DNA of 44,405 bases from CAYWGR01 sp964458015 (GTDB taxonomy: Bacteria > Planctomycetota > Planctomycetia > Pirellulales > Thermoguttaceae): contig CAYWGR010000020.1 in assembly GCA_964458015.1 (NCBI GenBank), positions 1 through 44,405 of the forward strand. The letters are read 5' to 3'. Below the pieces are notes generated by a model. It was not told where the DNA came from. It worked only from the letters and a program-made list of their open reading frames with translations, and did not search any database. The position numbers and the translations under genes are program-made. The number at the start of each line of letters is the position of its first letter. The first letter of the stretch is position 1. Positions 24,882 through 32,885 of the stretch are shown one piece after another.

Positions 24882-24987
24882 TGTAAATCTCCTTGTGTCT
24901 GCAAACCGTACGATTGAAAAAAGCGAAAAGTGTAAGCGACTGTTAGAAACTCCGCAAACAGGTGGAGGACAAGACCCCAGCAGCATT

Positions 24988-25115
24988 TTATTGGCGTTTA
25001 TGAGGCCAATAAACACAGGCCCGGGTCCCGACCCGAAGGGTTGGTCGGTGGGAGACCGACAAAAAGGCCAAAAAAGTTGAGTGGCTGGGCTATTTTCCAG
25101 GCAGATATCAACAAG
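24988..25115 (-). repeat. Diverged third copy of the palindromic element, in PEP-CTERM leader
   Basis: Read on the minus strand, the stretch from 25115 down to about 25008 aligns over most of its length with the 106-bp element found at 29133 and 35190 (shared segments such as GGCC, CCGACCAA and a TTGATxxxTGCxT start). It folds into GTCGGT-CTCCC-ACCGAC. Next to it TTATTGGC/GCCAATAA (24988-24995, 25005-25012) forms a perfect 8-bp stem. It lies about 45 bp after the FecR/LamG stop. The homology is judged by eye. Confidence 0.5.
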
Positions 25116-25161
25116 ATCAACGGACTGCATTATGAAACCTCCTTACTCCTCTAGGTCTCAG

Positions 25162-26934
25162 TTATTGCTGCTTGTGGGGACCAACAACTTGCTGATAATG
25201 GTTCTTAATTTGCGATTCGGTCAGCACATGCTCGTAAACGGCGATGTGAGCCAGCCGACCTTGCCAGGGGAGCGTTGGGAGCAAACCGCCGGCTGTTCTT
25301 CCGATGGATAACCACACCGGCTGGACGATCGGCAACTTTTTTTCCGCGAGGGAGGCCCTGTACTGGCCGTCCAAGAACAAATCCACTCCCTTGCCGGGCT
25401 GACAAACGAAAACCACGTAAATCCATTGCTGCGTAGGCACCGCGACGGTATCAAAGGCGAAATCGCGGACAGAGTACAACGTGAAGAGCAGGCATGGACC
25501 GCGGTTATGAATCGCCGGTTCTGTAATTGCCAAATACCCCACGCTCCAACCGCCTCTGGCAGGAAATTCATAGCCCGGATCAGCGGAAATAGAGCGACCA
25601 TGGTCCATAGCTCCAATCCACATCCATGTCTCGATGGTGAACGGCATCGAAAAGGCGAACCGATCTTGGCGGCCAAAATCAATCCACTGCTTACCGGAAA
25701 ACTCGACGGCGTTCGACTTGCCAGACAAGGGGCCCGATTGGACCGCGAACGAGTCTCCCATCACACTTCCATCGAAACCGTTGCCCGACCAGTCGATGAA
25801 ACGTCTGGAATGCTTGGACTCGTTCAGCGGCCAGTAGGCCAGCGGTTTGTCGGCCAGTACTGCATTACGATATGCAGCCTCTGCTTGCTGTTCTTTCGGG
25901 ACACTAATCTGACGAGCAAATAATCGCCGGCTGAAGGCAATGGCTACGGACTTTGTATTCTGCGGTTCGATTCGCACTGCGTGACCTTCCGTCACGTGAA
26001 CCGCAGCGCCAATGCCTGCTTCCATCGCACACGGCTGGCTAATCACTTCTCCTTGATAGACGTGCACCTCGGCCGTGCCGTCTTTAGCCACGGCTACGCC
26101 GAACTCCGTGCCGAGGTCGGTGACGGTGGCAGTAGGCGTTTTGATGACGAATTTTGGATGTGGGATTACTGATTTACTGATTACCGAATTCTGCACACTG
26201 ACCTCTGAACGCTTTTCCATCTTTCCGGTCAATTTTCCGACTGCCAAATAGCCGCCATTCGATTCGACCTCATATGTTACAGGCCCCTGCAAAATAACCT
26301 TCGCTCCGGTCTCATACGCAATTTCCATCAGGCCGGAGGCTAAGGCAAACTTGCGGCCAAGCAGGACATTGGCACCGTGAAAGGTCTCGCTGTTCGGATC
26401 AGTCCACTTGCAGTCGACCATGCCGGTAATCTTGCCAACAACTTTCAAAGTCGGATCGAACGACTTTTTTGTCGGTAATAAGAATTTCTTGGCGATCTTT
26501 TCTGGACTGGATACGTAAACTAATGAAGCAACCCACAATCCAAAGCCAGTCAATAAGGTCGCTATAAGCAGCGAAAACGGAATTTCCTGCGAGAAAAAGC
26601 CGATTGTGCCGTGCCACATATTACCGAGGAAGCTGTGAACGGCCGTCGGCGTCGGGGCAAGCGGCGTCGCATCGAAATCCGCATCCTCCGCATCCTCAAC
26701 ATCATCCATACGTGCTTCATCAGCAAATTCGAGCCCTACGCACGCAGCCACCAGTTGTGCATGAAGACACATGGCGACAAACTCGGCACGTCGTTCCGGC
26801 ACAGCAGCCAATTCCGTGGAAAGACGTTGTTGGCCCTGTTCCTCCAATTCGCCGGCAAGGTGGCAGGCCACCAATTCGGCAAAATCCACGGGAGATCCGG
26901 AATCCGAGGCTGTCATGCGTTCTGCTTTACTCAT
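25162..26934 (-). CDS. FecR/LamG membrane protein, probable anti-sigma partner
   Basis: The protein has 590 residues. Order: helical cytoplasmic region 1-95 (HLAGELEEQGQQRLSTELAA, typical of anti-sigma partners, without a zinc motif); acidic linker; membrane helix about 115-141 inside GFFSQEIPFSLLIATLLTGF; FecR domain about 165-300 interrupted by a linker at 240-262 and ending with TPTATVTDLGTEFGV; LamG domain about 362-585 (ADKPLAYWPLNES; FSMPFTIETWMWIG; WQGRLAHIAVYEHVL). The linker DNA near 26163-26212 contains short TTACTGAT-like repeats. The start ATG overlaps the sigma factor stop (ATGAGTAA), so the two are translationally coupled. I infer that external LamG binding is relayed through FecR to release the sigma factor. 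Confidence 0.9.
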   Translation of the reverse strand: MSKAERMTASDSGSPVDFAELVACHLAGELEEQGQQRLSTELAAVPERRAEFVAMCLHAQLVAACVGLEFADEARMDDVEDAEDADFDATPLAPTPTAVHSFLGNMWHGTIGFFSQEIPFSLLIATLLTGFGLWVASLVYVSSPEKIAKKFLLPTKKSFDPTLKVVGKITGMVDCKWTDPNSETFHGANVLLGRKFALASGLMEIAYETGAKVILQGPVTYEVESNGGYLAVGKLTGKMEKRSEVSVQNSVISKSVIPHPKFVIKTPTATVTDLGTEFGVAVAKDGTAEVHVYQGEVISQPCAMEAGIGAAVHVTEGHAVRIEPQNTKSVAIAFSRRLFARQISVPKEQQAEAAYRNAVLADKPLAYWPLNESKHSRRFIDWSGNGFDGSVMGDSFAVQSGPLSGKSNAVEFSGKQWIDFGRQDRFAFSMPFTIETWMWIGAMDHGRSISADPGYEFPARGGWSVGYLAITEPAIHNRGPCLLFTLYSVRDFAFDTVAVPTQQWIYVVFVCQPGKGVDLFLDGQYRASLAEKKLPIVQPVWLSIGRTAGGLLPTLPWQGRLAHIAVYEHVLTESQIKNHYQQVVGPHKQQ

Positions 26935-27460
26935 GGCGGATTTCTCCCTTGGCTTCCGTCTTGAGTCGAACGCAGTCGTATAAGCTTCGATGAGCCCTGG
27001 CGATGGATTTTTGCACCGCCGCGATCTGGCGCTTCAAACATTGTGCAATCTGGCTTGTTCGCAACCCCTTGGAATAACGCATCACCATCATTTTCCGACC
27101 GTTGGGCGTAAGCAATCGCATGCACTCGCGCAACGTTTCCACAAGGTCGGATTCCGGCATGGCATCGAACTGAGTCCAATATTCTTCAAGCGTATCGAGA
27201 ATCGATTCGTTCAACGGAACCGGCTGATTCTTTACCTGGCGAAGAGCATTTAACGCCTTGAATCGGGCTGTTCGACGAAGCCATACGTTGAGTTCCGGCT
27301 CGTTGGTCAGCTCGGGCCCTTTCTCCACAACGAACAAGGAAACCTCTTGAAAGACATCTTCCGCCAAATGAACGTCGCCGACGATCGCCCAGATATAAGC
27401 AAAAAGCCTATTCCGTTCGGTCGTCAACAAGCGAACGATTTGTGTTGAGTCCAAGCCCAT
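26927..27460 (-). CDS. ECF RNA polymerase sigma factor
   Basis: A 177-residue sigma-70 family factor of the extracytoplasmic-function type. Region 2 covers about residues 10-75 (RNRLFAYIWAIVGDVHLAED, then VFQEVSLFVVEKG and WLRRTARFKALNALR). Region 4 covers about 115-165 (LTPNGRKMMVMRYSKGLRTS, QIAQCLKRQIAAVQKSIARA). It resembles the planctomycete/verrucomicrobial ECF group that is usually encoded beside FecR-like partners. Its last codons overlap the FecR/LamG start by 8 bp. The start has only a poor ribosome site. It is the first gene of the cassette running down to 21584. Confidence 0.9.
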   Translation of the reverse strand: MGLDSTQIVRLLTTERNRLFAYIWAIVGDVHLAEDVFQEVSLFVVEKGPELTNEPELNVWLRRTARFKALNALRQVKNQPVPLNESILDTLEEYWTQFDAMPESDLVETLRECMRLLTPNGRKMMVMRYSKGLRTSQIAQCLKRQIAAVQKSIARAHRSLYDCVRLKTEAKGEIRHE

Positions 27461-27750
27461 TAAGAAGACCTGATATTGATTCCGATATCTTTCCCCTAGA
27501 AGCTGAATGTCTCACCAGATAGGAAAAAAGACATTCAGAATTTCATTATAATTCGCAAGTCCTTTGTTTTCCGAACCTTGCGATTATTTTTTCCGCCGGC
27601 ACGCACGTCCCCACCAATGGCTACTGCCGATCGGGTCTCAAGATTTGATCGAGGGGATGCGGAACCACGAGAAAAGTATTGCTGCACAGGAACTTGGGGC
27701 AAGAGAATCGCGCAGCCGTGGAATGGCTTGGAAAGTGAATGTGCCAAGAG
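27461..27750 (-). promoter_or_regulatory. Leader of the sigma/FecR cassette with hairpin and possible promoter
   Basis: CTGAATGTCT (27503-27512) and AGACATTCAG (27529-27538) are perfect 10-bp inverted repeats with a 16-base spacer, in the likely 5' untranslated leader. A smaller pair GATAT/ATATC is at 27472-27489. On the minus strand a TATAAT box reads at 27550-27545, but no convincing -35 box is at the right distance. The rest, up to 27750, shows no gene. Confidence 0.4.
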
Positions 27751-28191
27751 TTATTTCGATTTGGCGTCGAAGCTGAACTCGGAAGAACCGCCGGCTGCAA
27801 CCTCAACCACAATCTTGCTCGCCCGATTGAAGGCCGGTGCAATTCGTTCGATACCAGGTCCACTGGGATCGTTCGGCGTCGGGACGCTCGATAGTTGCGA
27901 TTTTGCGGCAGGATTACGAATGGTCGAGTTGATGCGCACGATATATTTTCCCGGCGGCAATCCTTGCGCGGCAGGAATAGAAAACGCGCCATCCTTCACC
28001 GTTGCGCCGCCACCGACGCTTCCCTTAGCTTCCGGGCTAAACGAGATCGTGCCTTGATCCAATGGAGCGCCATCGAATGTTACATGCCCGCTGATCGCCT
28101 GTCGCCCCAGTGGATTGCCTTGTCCGCATCCACCGACGACCACTAGGGTCAACAGCGCCCAAAAGATCGAGAAGGTATATGAATATTTCAT
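27751..28191 (-). CDS. Small lipoprotein with carboxypeptidase-regulatory-like fold
   Basis: A 146-residue protein. The ATG at 28191 begins a lipoprotein signal (FSIFWALLTLVVVGGC) with Cys as the lipidated residue. The rest is a single transthyretin-like beta-sandwich: ISGHVTFDGAPLDQGTISFS, GAFSIPAAQGLPPGKYIVRI. Planctomycetes encode many such lipoproteins directly after DUF1559 genes, as here, where it starts 5 bp after the DUF1559 stop. Its role is unknown; a partner of the pseudopilin-like protein in the periplasm or outer membrane is plausible. No clear ribosome site, so translation may depend on the upstream gene. Confidence 0.8.
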   Translation of the reverse strand: MKYSYTFSIFWALLTLVVVGGCGQGNPLGRQAISGHVTFDGAPLDQGTISFSPEAKGSVGGGATVKDGAFSIPAAQGLPPGKYIVRINSTIRNPAAKSQLSSVPTPNDPSGPGIERIAPAFNRASKIVVEVAAGGSSEFSFDAKSK

Positions 28192-28195
28192 ATTG

Positions 28196-29257
28196 CTAAA
28201 ACACATCATTGCTGACGACCTCGGCGCCTTTGGTAGTGCTCATGGCACGCCACGTGTCGATCGCGATATTGTCGGTGATGAATCGCACGGAACCATCGCA
28301 CAGTGCAACATTCACGCCGCCGGGATGCCGGCTTCGGGCCGCCATCATCATCGGCTGGCTGCTGCTATGCGGACCGTAGCACGGCGGGTTGGAGCCGTCG
28401 TTCGCACAATAAGCGGCATCCTGCAAGATGTCGGACTGCGAAGAGTTCGGCGAAAGATACGTCGAAAAACCGGCTGCGGGGCCCCACCAAGCATAGCCGC
28501 GCAGATCGTATCCTGTTCCCTGAACCACCTCGGAAAGCAACAACGTATTGCTCAAGCCGTCAGGAATTTGTGCAAAATTATATGCTTTCGCCGGTATGCT
28601 CGGTCCGCCGGCCATCGAAAACGGAGCGCCATTATAAACAACCCCGTTCAAGTTGGCCAAAGCGTCTTCGGTCGTCACGCTTCCGACAAATCCTGTCGTG
28701 CCGTAATTCACAACGATGTTATGTTTGGTGATGTTATCGTAACCGACATTCTGCGTATCGCTGGCACATTGGTATGCGGCAATGCGATGGGTCACAACGC
28801 TAGTATCCGCGATAAAATAGCGAGTGTCTCCGTCGTACATTCCAACGCTGCCGTAAAGATTATACAACGCTTGTTGTTCGATGTAAGGCATGACGGCCAC
28901 AAGCCAGGTGCCCCACGCGGTTGAATACGCCCCAACCGGCAGCGATCCCAACGCTTCATGGTACTGGTGCATCGCCAAGCCGACTTGCTTGAGATTGTTG
29001 CTGCATTGCATGCGGCGCGCCGCCTCTCGCGCCGATTGCACGGCCGGCAACAAGAGTGAAATCAAAATCCCGATGATCGTGATGACCACCAGCAATTCCA
29101 CGAGGGTAAATGCTGATTTGCGATAGTGGATTTTATTGATGCTTGCTTTGATAATGAACCGGTCGGTCAACCTATTTGGCCCTATTTCCGGCCTTCCGTT
29201 GGTCGGCCTAGGTTCATTGACTGTGCAAACGTCAATAGATGTTGGATTTGCAGACAT
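28196..29257 (-). CDS. DUF1559 pseudopilin-like protein (copy 2) with palindromic element in its leader
   Basis: The protein has 353 residues from the ATG at 29257, preceded by AAGGAG. The start region TGTTGTATGTCTGCAAATCC is shared with copy 1, but here about 34 extra codons separate MSANP from the prepilin signal AFTLVELLVVITIIGILISL. The extra DNA is the 106-bp element at 29133-29238, read in antisense. The body has LLPAVQSAREAARR and ends with H-x9-DG in SRHPGGVNVALCDGSVRFI. Such a long leader (51 residues before the signal) is unusual and may block normal processing. An in-frame start nearer the signal was not found. It follows the discoidin-like PEP-CTERM gene. Confidence 0.85.
   Translation of the reverse strand: MSANPTSIDVCTVNEPRPTNGRPEIGPNRLTDRFIIKASINKIHYRKSAFTLVELLVVITIIGILISLLLPAVQSAREAARRMQCSNNLKQVGLAMHQYHEALGSLPVGAYSTAWGTWLVAVMPYIEQQALYNLYGSVGMYDGDTRYFIADTSVVTHRIAAYQCASDTQNVGYDNITKHNIVVNYGTTGFVGSVTTEDALANLNGVVYNGAPFSMAGGPSIPAKAYNFAQIPDGLSNTLLLSEVVQGTGYDLRGYAWWGPAAGFSTYLSPNSSQSDILQDAAYCANDGSNPPCYGPHSSSQPMMMAARSRHPGGVNVALCDGSVRFITDNIAIDTWRAMSTTKGAEVVSNDVF
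29133..29238 (+). repeat. 106-bp palindromic element, copy A (inside DUF1559 leader)
   Basis: It matches 35190-35295 at 102 of 106 positions. AATGAACC (29153-29160) and GGTTCATT (29211-29218) close a stem that continues, allowing G-U pairs, for 11 more pairs (GGTCGGTCAAC with GTTGGTCGGCC) after a 2-base bulge. The loop contains a further GGCC/GGCC pair. No open reading frame is conserved between copies, so a structured RNA or a small palindromic mobile element is more likely than a peptide. Confidence 0.8.
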
Positions 29258-29286
29258 ACAACATTTCTCCTTGAGAATTCAGGACA

Positions 29287-29329
29287 GGCGGATGGTGATG
29301 CAGCTTGTCCGCTACATCCACCATCCGCC
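29287..29329. repeat. Stem-loop between PEP-CTERM and DUF1559 genes, built from 7-bp units
   Basis: GGCGGATGGTGATG (29287-29300) pairs with CATCCACCATCCGCC (29315-29329) with one bulged base. The right arm and its continuation are CATCCAC, CATCCGC, CATCCAA units with a 7-bp period. It lies 18 bp after the PEP-CTERM stop at 29348. Confidence 0.75.
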
Positions 29330-29347
29330 ATCCAACATCTCACATGT

Positions 29348-29959
29348 TTACTTCCGTTTTCGCCAGGCGTAAGCCAATAGGCTGATCAGACCTGTCACGA
29401 ACATGGCAATTAACGTAGGTTCCGGCACGGCTGTGCCATTGAACTGAATGTCCATGAATCCGACGCGATCGCCGCCGGGAATGACTCCGTCATACCAGTT
29501 GTCGGTCACGGTCATCTGTACGTATCGGGCGGTAACCTCGCTTAACGAAAAGTTCTCTTGGACGGGAGGATCTACCGGCGTGCTCGTTGTGAAGTTTGTA
29601 GAAGACCCGTAGCTAGTGCCGTTGGTCGAGAACGCCAGGGAAAATTCCTTGGTTGCATTGCCGTAGACGTTGTAATTCCAAAAAGCAACTCCCGACAGCT
29701 TGTAGGAAGCCCCCAGGTCGATCGTCAGGACGGGTACTGTTCCCGACTCGAAATAATTCGGAATATGTGCCACCGAAAACCACTTATGACCGTCATCTGC
29801 GATCCCGTCGCTCGCGTAGGCGCTGGAGCTTCCATTTTCCGTATCCACCACTCCGTTATCCGTGACATTCACGCCATGAATCAACTCCGCATGGACTGTA
29901 CTGCCGATAAACGCCATGCCTGCAATCACCAGGGCTAACGCCAAAGCTTTGTACTTCAT
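29348..29959 (-). CDS. PEP-CTERM sorted discoidin (F5/8 type C)-like protein
   Basis: A 203-residue exported protein; the ATG at 29959 follows GAGGAG, and the signal peptide is MKYKALALALVIAGMAFIGS. The body resembles an F5/8 type C sandwich: NGSSSAYASDGIADDGHKWF, VLTIDLGASYKLSGVAFWN, VTARYVQMTVTDNWYDGV, GGDRVGFMDIQF. This domain commonly binds sugars on cell surfaces. The sorting signal is VPEPTLI, a hydrophobic helix and AYAWRKRK. It takes the place held by LamG proteins in the other cassettes, suggesting interchangeable binding modules in that slot. Confidence 0.87.
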   Translation of the reverse strand: MKYKALALALVIAGMAFIGSTVHAELIHGVNVTDNGVVDTENGSSSAYASDGIADDGHKWFSVAHIPNYFESGTVPVLTIDLGASYKLSGVAFWNYNVYGNATKEFSLAFSTNGTSYGSSTNFTTSTPVDPPVQENFSLSEVTARYVQMTVTDNWYDGVIPGGDRVGFMDIQFNGTAVPEPTLIAMFVTGLISLLAYAWRKRK

Positions 29960-29992
29960 CGCAATCTCCTCAATCATTTGGAAAACACCCCT

Positions 29993-30021
29993 TGATAAAA
30001 TGGTCCGAAACCACTTCGGAC
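29993..30021 (-). terminator. Candidate terminator after the FecR/LamG gene at 30103
   Basis: On the minus strand GTCCGAA-GTGGT-TTCGGAC (30021-30003) is followed by CATTTTATC. The stem is 7 bp and the U tract is short, so termination may be partial. The ATTTTATC end is part of a 19-bp sequence shared with the leader at 35308. Confidence 0.45.
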
Positions 30022-30102
30022 TCCATCATATTGAACGGACAATATTGCAACGTGCCATCCGCATCGACTTGCCTAGACTAAAGACATCCATATTCGGTAT
30101 CC

Positions 30103-31980
30103 CTAAGGATTTGCGGTTTTAGGCAATGCCTCCTTCTTTTCCGCCCGATTGGCGTCGGCATCCGACGCCCGGCCTTTTTCCCAATGTGTGCGAATTCTGT
30201 CGGGTCCCAGCGGCCGATCATACACGGCCACCTCGGCAATGTTGCCGATAAAGTAATAGCCGGCCTCGGACAATTCCGACATGCCCGCCCCGATGCGCAG
30301 CGGCATTGTATCGTTCGGTTTCCAGGGGGAATTCTCGGTGGCCACAACTTCGCCATTGACATAAAAATTCAGAAGCCCCTGAAACACGCCGTCCGTTTCG
30401 GGGGACGTCGGCTTGAACGTTCCCGCGAGATAAACCCATTGTCCTGGAACCACTGCCAGACCATCGACGCCCGCCCAAAAAACGCCAGTGCCTGTTTGGA
30501 ATCGCCAAACATTCTCCGCGGTTGCATAGAGCATGAATCCTGTTCGGTTCGGCGCGCCTCGATCATCGCGATAGCTCAGAGGTGAGCGATACGTGCCTTG
30601 ACCGTACTTAGCGTCAGTCTTGGTCCAAATCTCAACGGTGAACCCTTTCGCTGGATCGCTCTTGGGAAGTTGATGGATCTGAATATAGCCGTTGCCGGAG
30701 AATTCCGCCGACCGACGGCGGTTGTCGCCAAACGGACCTCCACGCACAAGTCGGACATTGCGGACAAAATGACCATCGCAACCATGGCCCGAGCGATCCG
30801 TAATCCAAGAGACCGTCGGCGATTCGTTGAGCGGCCAATAAGCCAACGGACGATCTTCTAGCACCGCCTTCCTATAAGAGGATGATTCGGGTTGTGGAAT
30901 AGTCCGCACAAAATCCACAGTCAACGAGCGTTTCTTCGTAACGACGCCGGCGGAATCAACACTAATGGCCTCGCCTGCCGCCAATGGTTGCCGATCATGG
31001 GCGACTTGTGCGGCAGTTGGCGCCACTTCCACCAAGCCAGCAAATGTCTCGACAAGACAAACCTTTTTATCGTCCACATCCACGCCGAACTCCGTGCCCA
31101 GGTCCGTCACGGTGGCGGTGGGCGTTCGCACGGCGAACAGAGGGGCGGGGGAAGACGAGGGATTGGGGATTGGGGATTGGGGATTAGGTATTTTGGATTT
31201 GGCGATTTTGGATTTGGAATTTGTTTCACTAGCCACTAAGGACTGACCACTGGCCACTTTCTCTGACCCCTGACTCCTGACCTCTGACCCCTTCTTTTCC
31301 AGTCGCGCGGTGAGTCTGCCGTGGGAGAGATAACCGCCGGCATATGAATCGACTTCATACGTCACGGGGCCTTGCAAAATCAGCTTCGCCCCCGTGCTGT
31401 ACGTGATTTCGAGCAGTCCGGAAGCTAAAGCATATTTGTCGCCCAATGCCACAAGTTCAGGAATGCCAACGTGCGCGGGATCCGACCACTTCAGATCCGC
31501 CATGCCTGTAACTCGGCCGACATACTCAGGCTTGGGCTTCGTAACCATTCGACTAGGCCGTGACGACGGCAACGCGCTATCGGCCATCTGCTGGTAATGA
31601 GAAACGTAGATCAAGGAGCCCGCCAAAAGTCCTAGCCCCATAATCGCGGTCGCAATCAAGAGCGCAAAAGGAATTTCCTGCGAGAAAAAGCCGATCGTAC
31701 CGTGCCATGTGTTGCTGAAAAAGGATTGCGGGAGCAACGCCGGCGACGATTCTTGTTCGGGAACAACGTCGTCCAACACTGGGCAACCAGCCGGCATAGC
31801 GTTGTATTTCCGTTCCAAGGCCGACAACAAATTGGCATAGGCCAGATAACAACGTCGCTGCTCACCCCCCTGCGATAAAAGCTGGTTGAGTTCGTCCTGC
31901 TCCGCTGCCGATATCGAGCCGTCGAACATCCGCTCGGTCAGTTCGGTAATCATCGGCATCCAGTCGCGTTCCGGGGTCAT
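30103..31980 (-). CDS. FecR/LamG membrane protein, probable anti-sigma partner
   Basis: The protein has 625 residues from the ATG at 31980 (GGAGGGTGCG before it), overlapping the sigma factor stop by 4 bp (ATGA). Order: short helical N-terminal region with RMFDGSISAAEQDELNQLLS; membrane helix about 103-126 in the conserved WHGTIGFFSQEIPFALLIA; FecR domain about 152-350 including TPTATVTDLGTEFGVDV; a repeat-encoded linker at residues 229-280 (VRSQGSEKVASGQSLVASE, then PNPQSPIPNP); LamG domain about 385-605 (EDRPLAYWPLNES; KGFTVEIWTKTD; QWVYLAGTFKP; GNIAEVAVYDRPL). The linker is the longest of the four paralogues and splits the FecR domain. Role inferred as for the paralogue at 25162. Confidence 0.9.
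   Translation of the reverse strand: MTPERDWMPMITELTERMFDGSISAAEQDELNQLLSQGGEQRRCYLAYANLLSALERKYNAMPAGCPVLDDVVPEQESSPALLPQSFFSNTWHGTIGFFSQEIPFALLIATAIMGLGLLAGSLIYVSHYQQMADSALPSSRPSRMVTKPKPEYVGRVTGMADLKWSDPAHVGIPELVALGDKYALASGLLEITYSTGAKLILQGPVTYEVDSYAGGYLSHGRLTARLEKKGSEVRSQGSEKVASGQSLVASETNSKSKIAKSKIPNPQSPIPNPSSSPAPLFAVRTPTATVTDLGTEFGVDVDDKKVCLVETFAGLVEVAPTAAQVAHDRQPLAAGEAISVDSAGVVTKKRSLTVDFVRTIPQPESSSYRKAVLEDRPLAYWPLNESPTVSWITDRSGHGCDGHFVRNVRLVRGGPFGDNRRRSAEFSGNGYIQIHQLPKSDPAKGFTVEIWTKTDAKYGQGTYRSPLSYRDDRGAPNRTGFMLYATAENVWRFQTGTGVFWAGVDGLAVVPGQWVYLAGTFKPTSPETDGVFQGLLNFYVNGEVVATENSPWKPNDTMPLRIGAGMSELSEAGYYFIGNIAEVAVYDRPLGPDRIRTHWEKGRASDADANRAEKKEALPKTANP
31159..31293. repeat. Three kinds of 7-bp tandem repeat inside the FecR/LamG gene
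   Basis: GGGATTG units (31159-31188), CCACTGG/CCACTAA-type units (about 31230-31258) and CTGACCC/CTGACTC/CTGACCT units (about 31262-31293) stand next to each other, each with a 7-bp period. They encode the linker of the minus-strand protein without breaking its frame. The GGGG runs on the plus strand could form a G-quadruplex. Confidence 0.8.
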
Positions 31981-32522
31981 CGCACCCTCCGTTCCGCGTC
32001 CGGAGTCTCGAATTTCTCGTGGACGCATTTCTGGAGGGCTCGGCGAATCGTACTCAGCGACTTGGAGATCGAGTTGGCCGTCCGGCCCAACAACTGGGCA
32101 ATCTTCTCGCAGGTATGCGCCCGGGCGTAGCGGTAGACGATCAGCTCTAAATCGCTAGGCGGCAGTTGATCGAGACATTCCATCAACAGCTCTCGCTGCG
32201 ACTCCAACTCATCGGCCTGGTTGACGGCATCGTCTGCGAGTTGTTGCAGCACATCTTGCGAGAAAAATATCGGACCTCGCTTGTTTTGCGAACGTCGTTG
32301 CAAAATCTTGTAATAGGCTATTTTGCATGACCAAGCATGGAAGCTGGTGCCTTCGCAATACTCGTCGAACTTTTCCCACAGTATCAGGTAAGTTTCCTGA
32401 AGCACGTCGTCGGCATCTTGGCTGCGCGGTTCCAAGCTGCGGATATAGTGGTAGAGCCGATCTTGATGACGCAGTAAATGCGTCATGAATCGGTTCACTT
32501 TTTCCGGCGGCTTTGAAGACAT
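31977..32522 (-). CDS. ECF RNA polymerase sigma factor
   Basis: The protein has 181 residues. Region 2: RHQDRLYHYIRSLEPRSQDA, then DDVLQETYLILWEKFDEY and FHAWSCKIAYYKILQRRSQ. Region 4: LPPSDLELIVYRYARAHTCE, then KIAQLLGRTANSISKSLSTI. The pattern matches the planctomycete ECF group often found next to FecR-like genes. The stop overlaps the FecR/LamG start (ATGA), showing coupling. It is transcribed divergently from a second ECF gene at 32886, with 363 bp between them, so the two cassettes may share control signals. Confidence 0.92.
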   Translation of the reverse strand: MSSKPPEKVNRFMTHLLRHQDRLYHYIRSLEPRSQDADDVLQETYLILWEKFDEYCEGTSFHAWSCKIAYYKILQRRSQNKRGPIFFSQDVLQQLADDAVNQADELESQRELLMECLDQLPPSDLELIVYRYARAHTCEKIAQLLGRTANSISKSLSTIRRALQKCVHEKFETPDAERRVR

Positions 32523-32885
32523 GGCTCTGTTCGTTCAAGACGTTTTTCGACGGCTCCCGAAATCACGGCGCCTTCTACCATCTTAATCCGACAGGAGGCC
32601 AAAATGTGCTGAAAAGAGTTGTTTTCTTGTGTGCTATTTTTCGCATGTGCCTATATCACAACACGTTATAGCGATCCCTCAAACTGCAAATAGCACTACG
32701 TACAGGGGGTGTTGTGTTGCGGTCTCGAAATGTCAAAGACTTACGGCCACCCCAACAGGGCGGAGCCTTGAAATAATTTTCTGTAACACTTTGCCTCCCT
32801 ATGTAAAGTAGAGATAGAACCAATTGAGGCTTTTTTCGGTACGTGTGCCGAGAATACGTCGCCCCACGGGAATGGATCAACCACG
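32523..32885. promoter_or_regulatory. Divergent region between two ECF sigma genes
   Basis: This 363-bp stretch has no convincing gene and must hold both start sites. AT-rich patches occur around 32620-32650 and 32765-32810. I could not place promoter boxes reliably and saw no sequence clearly shared with the third sigma gene's upstream region. Confidence 0.5.

Noticed and set aside
24882..25130. 83-residue extension of the PEP-CTERM protein from the ATG at 25130
   Set aside because: It has a strong ribosome site but places the signal peptide internally. The GTG at 24881 with AAGGAG fits better. It might encode a short leader peptide, which I cannot support.
29126..29380. Open frame on the plus strand across element copy A
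   Set aside because: The frame is not conserved in the other copies of the element; only the pairing is.
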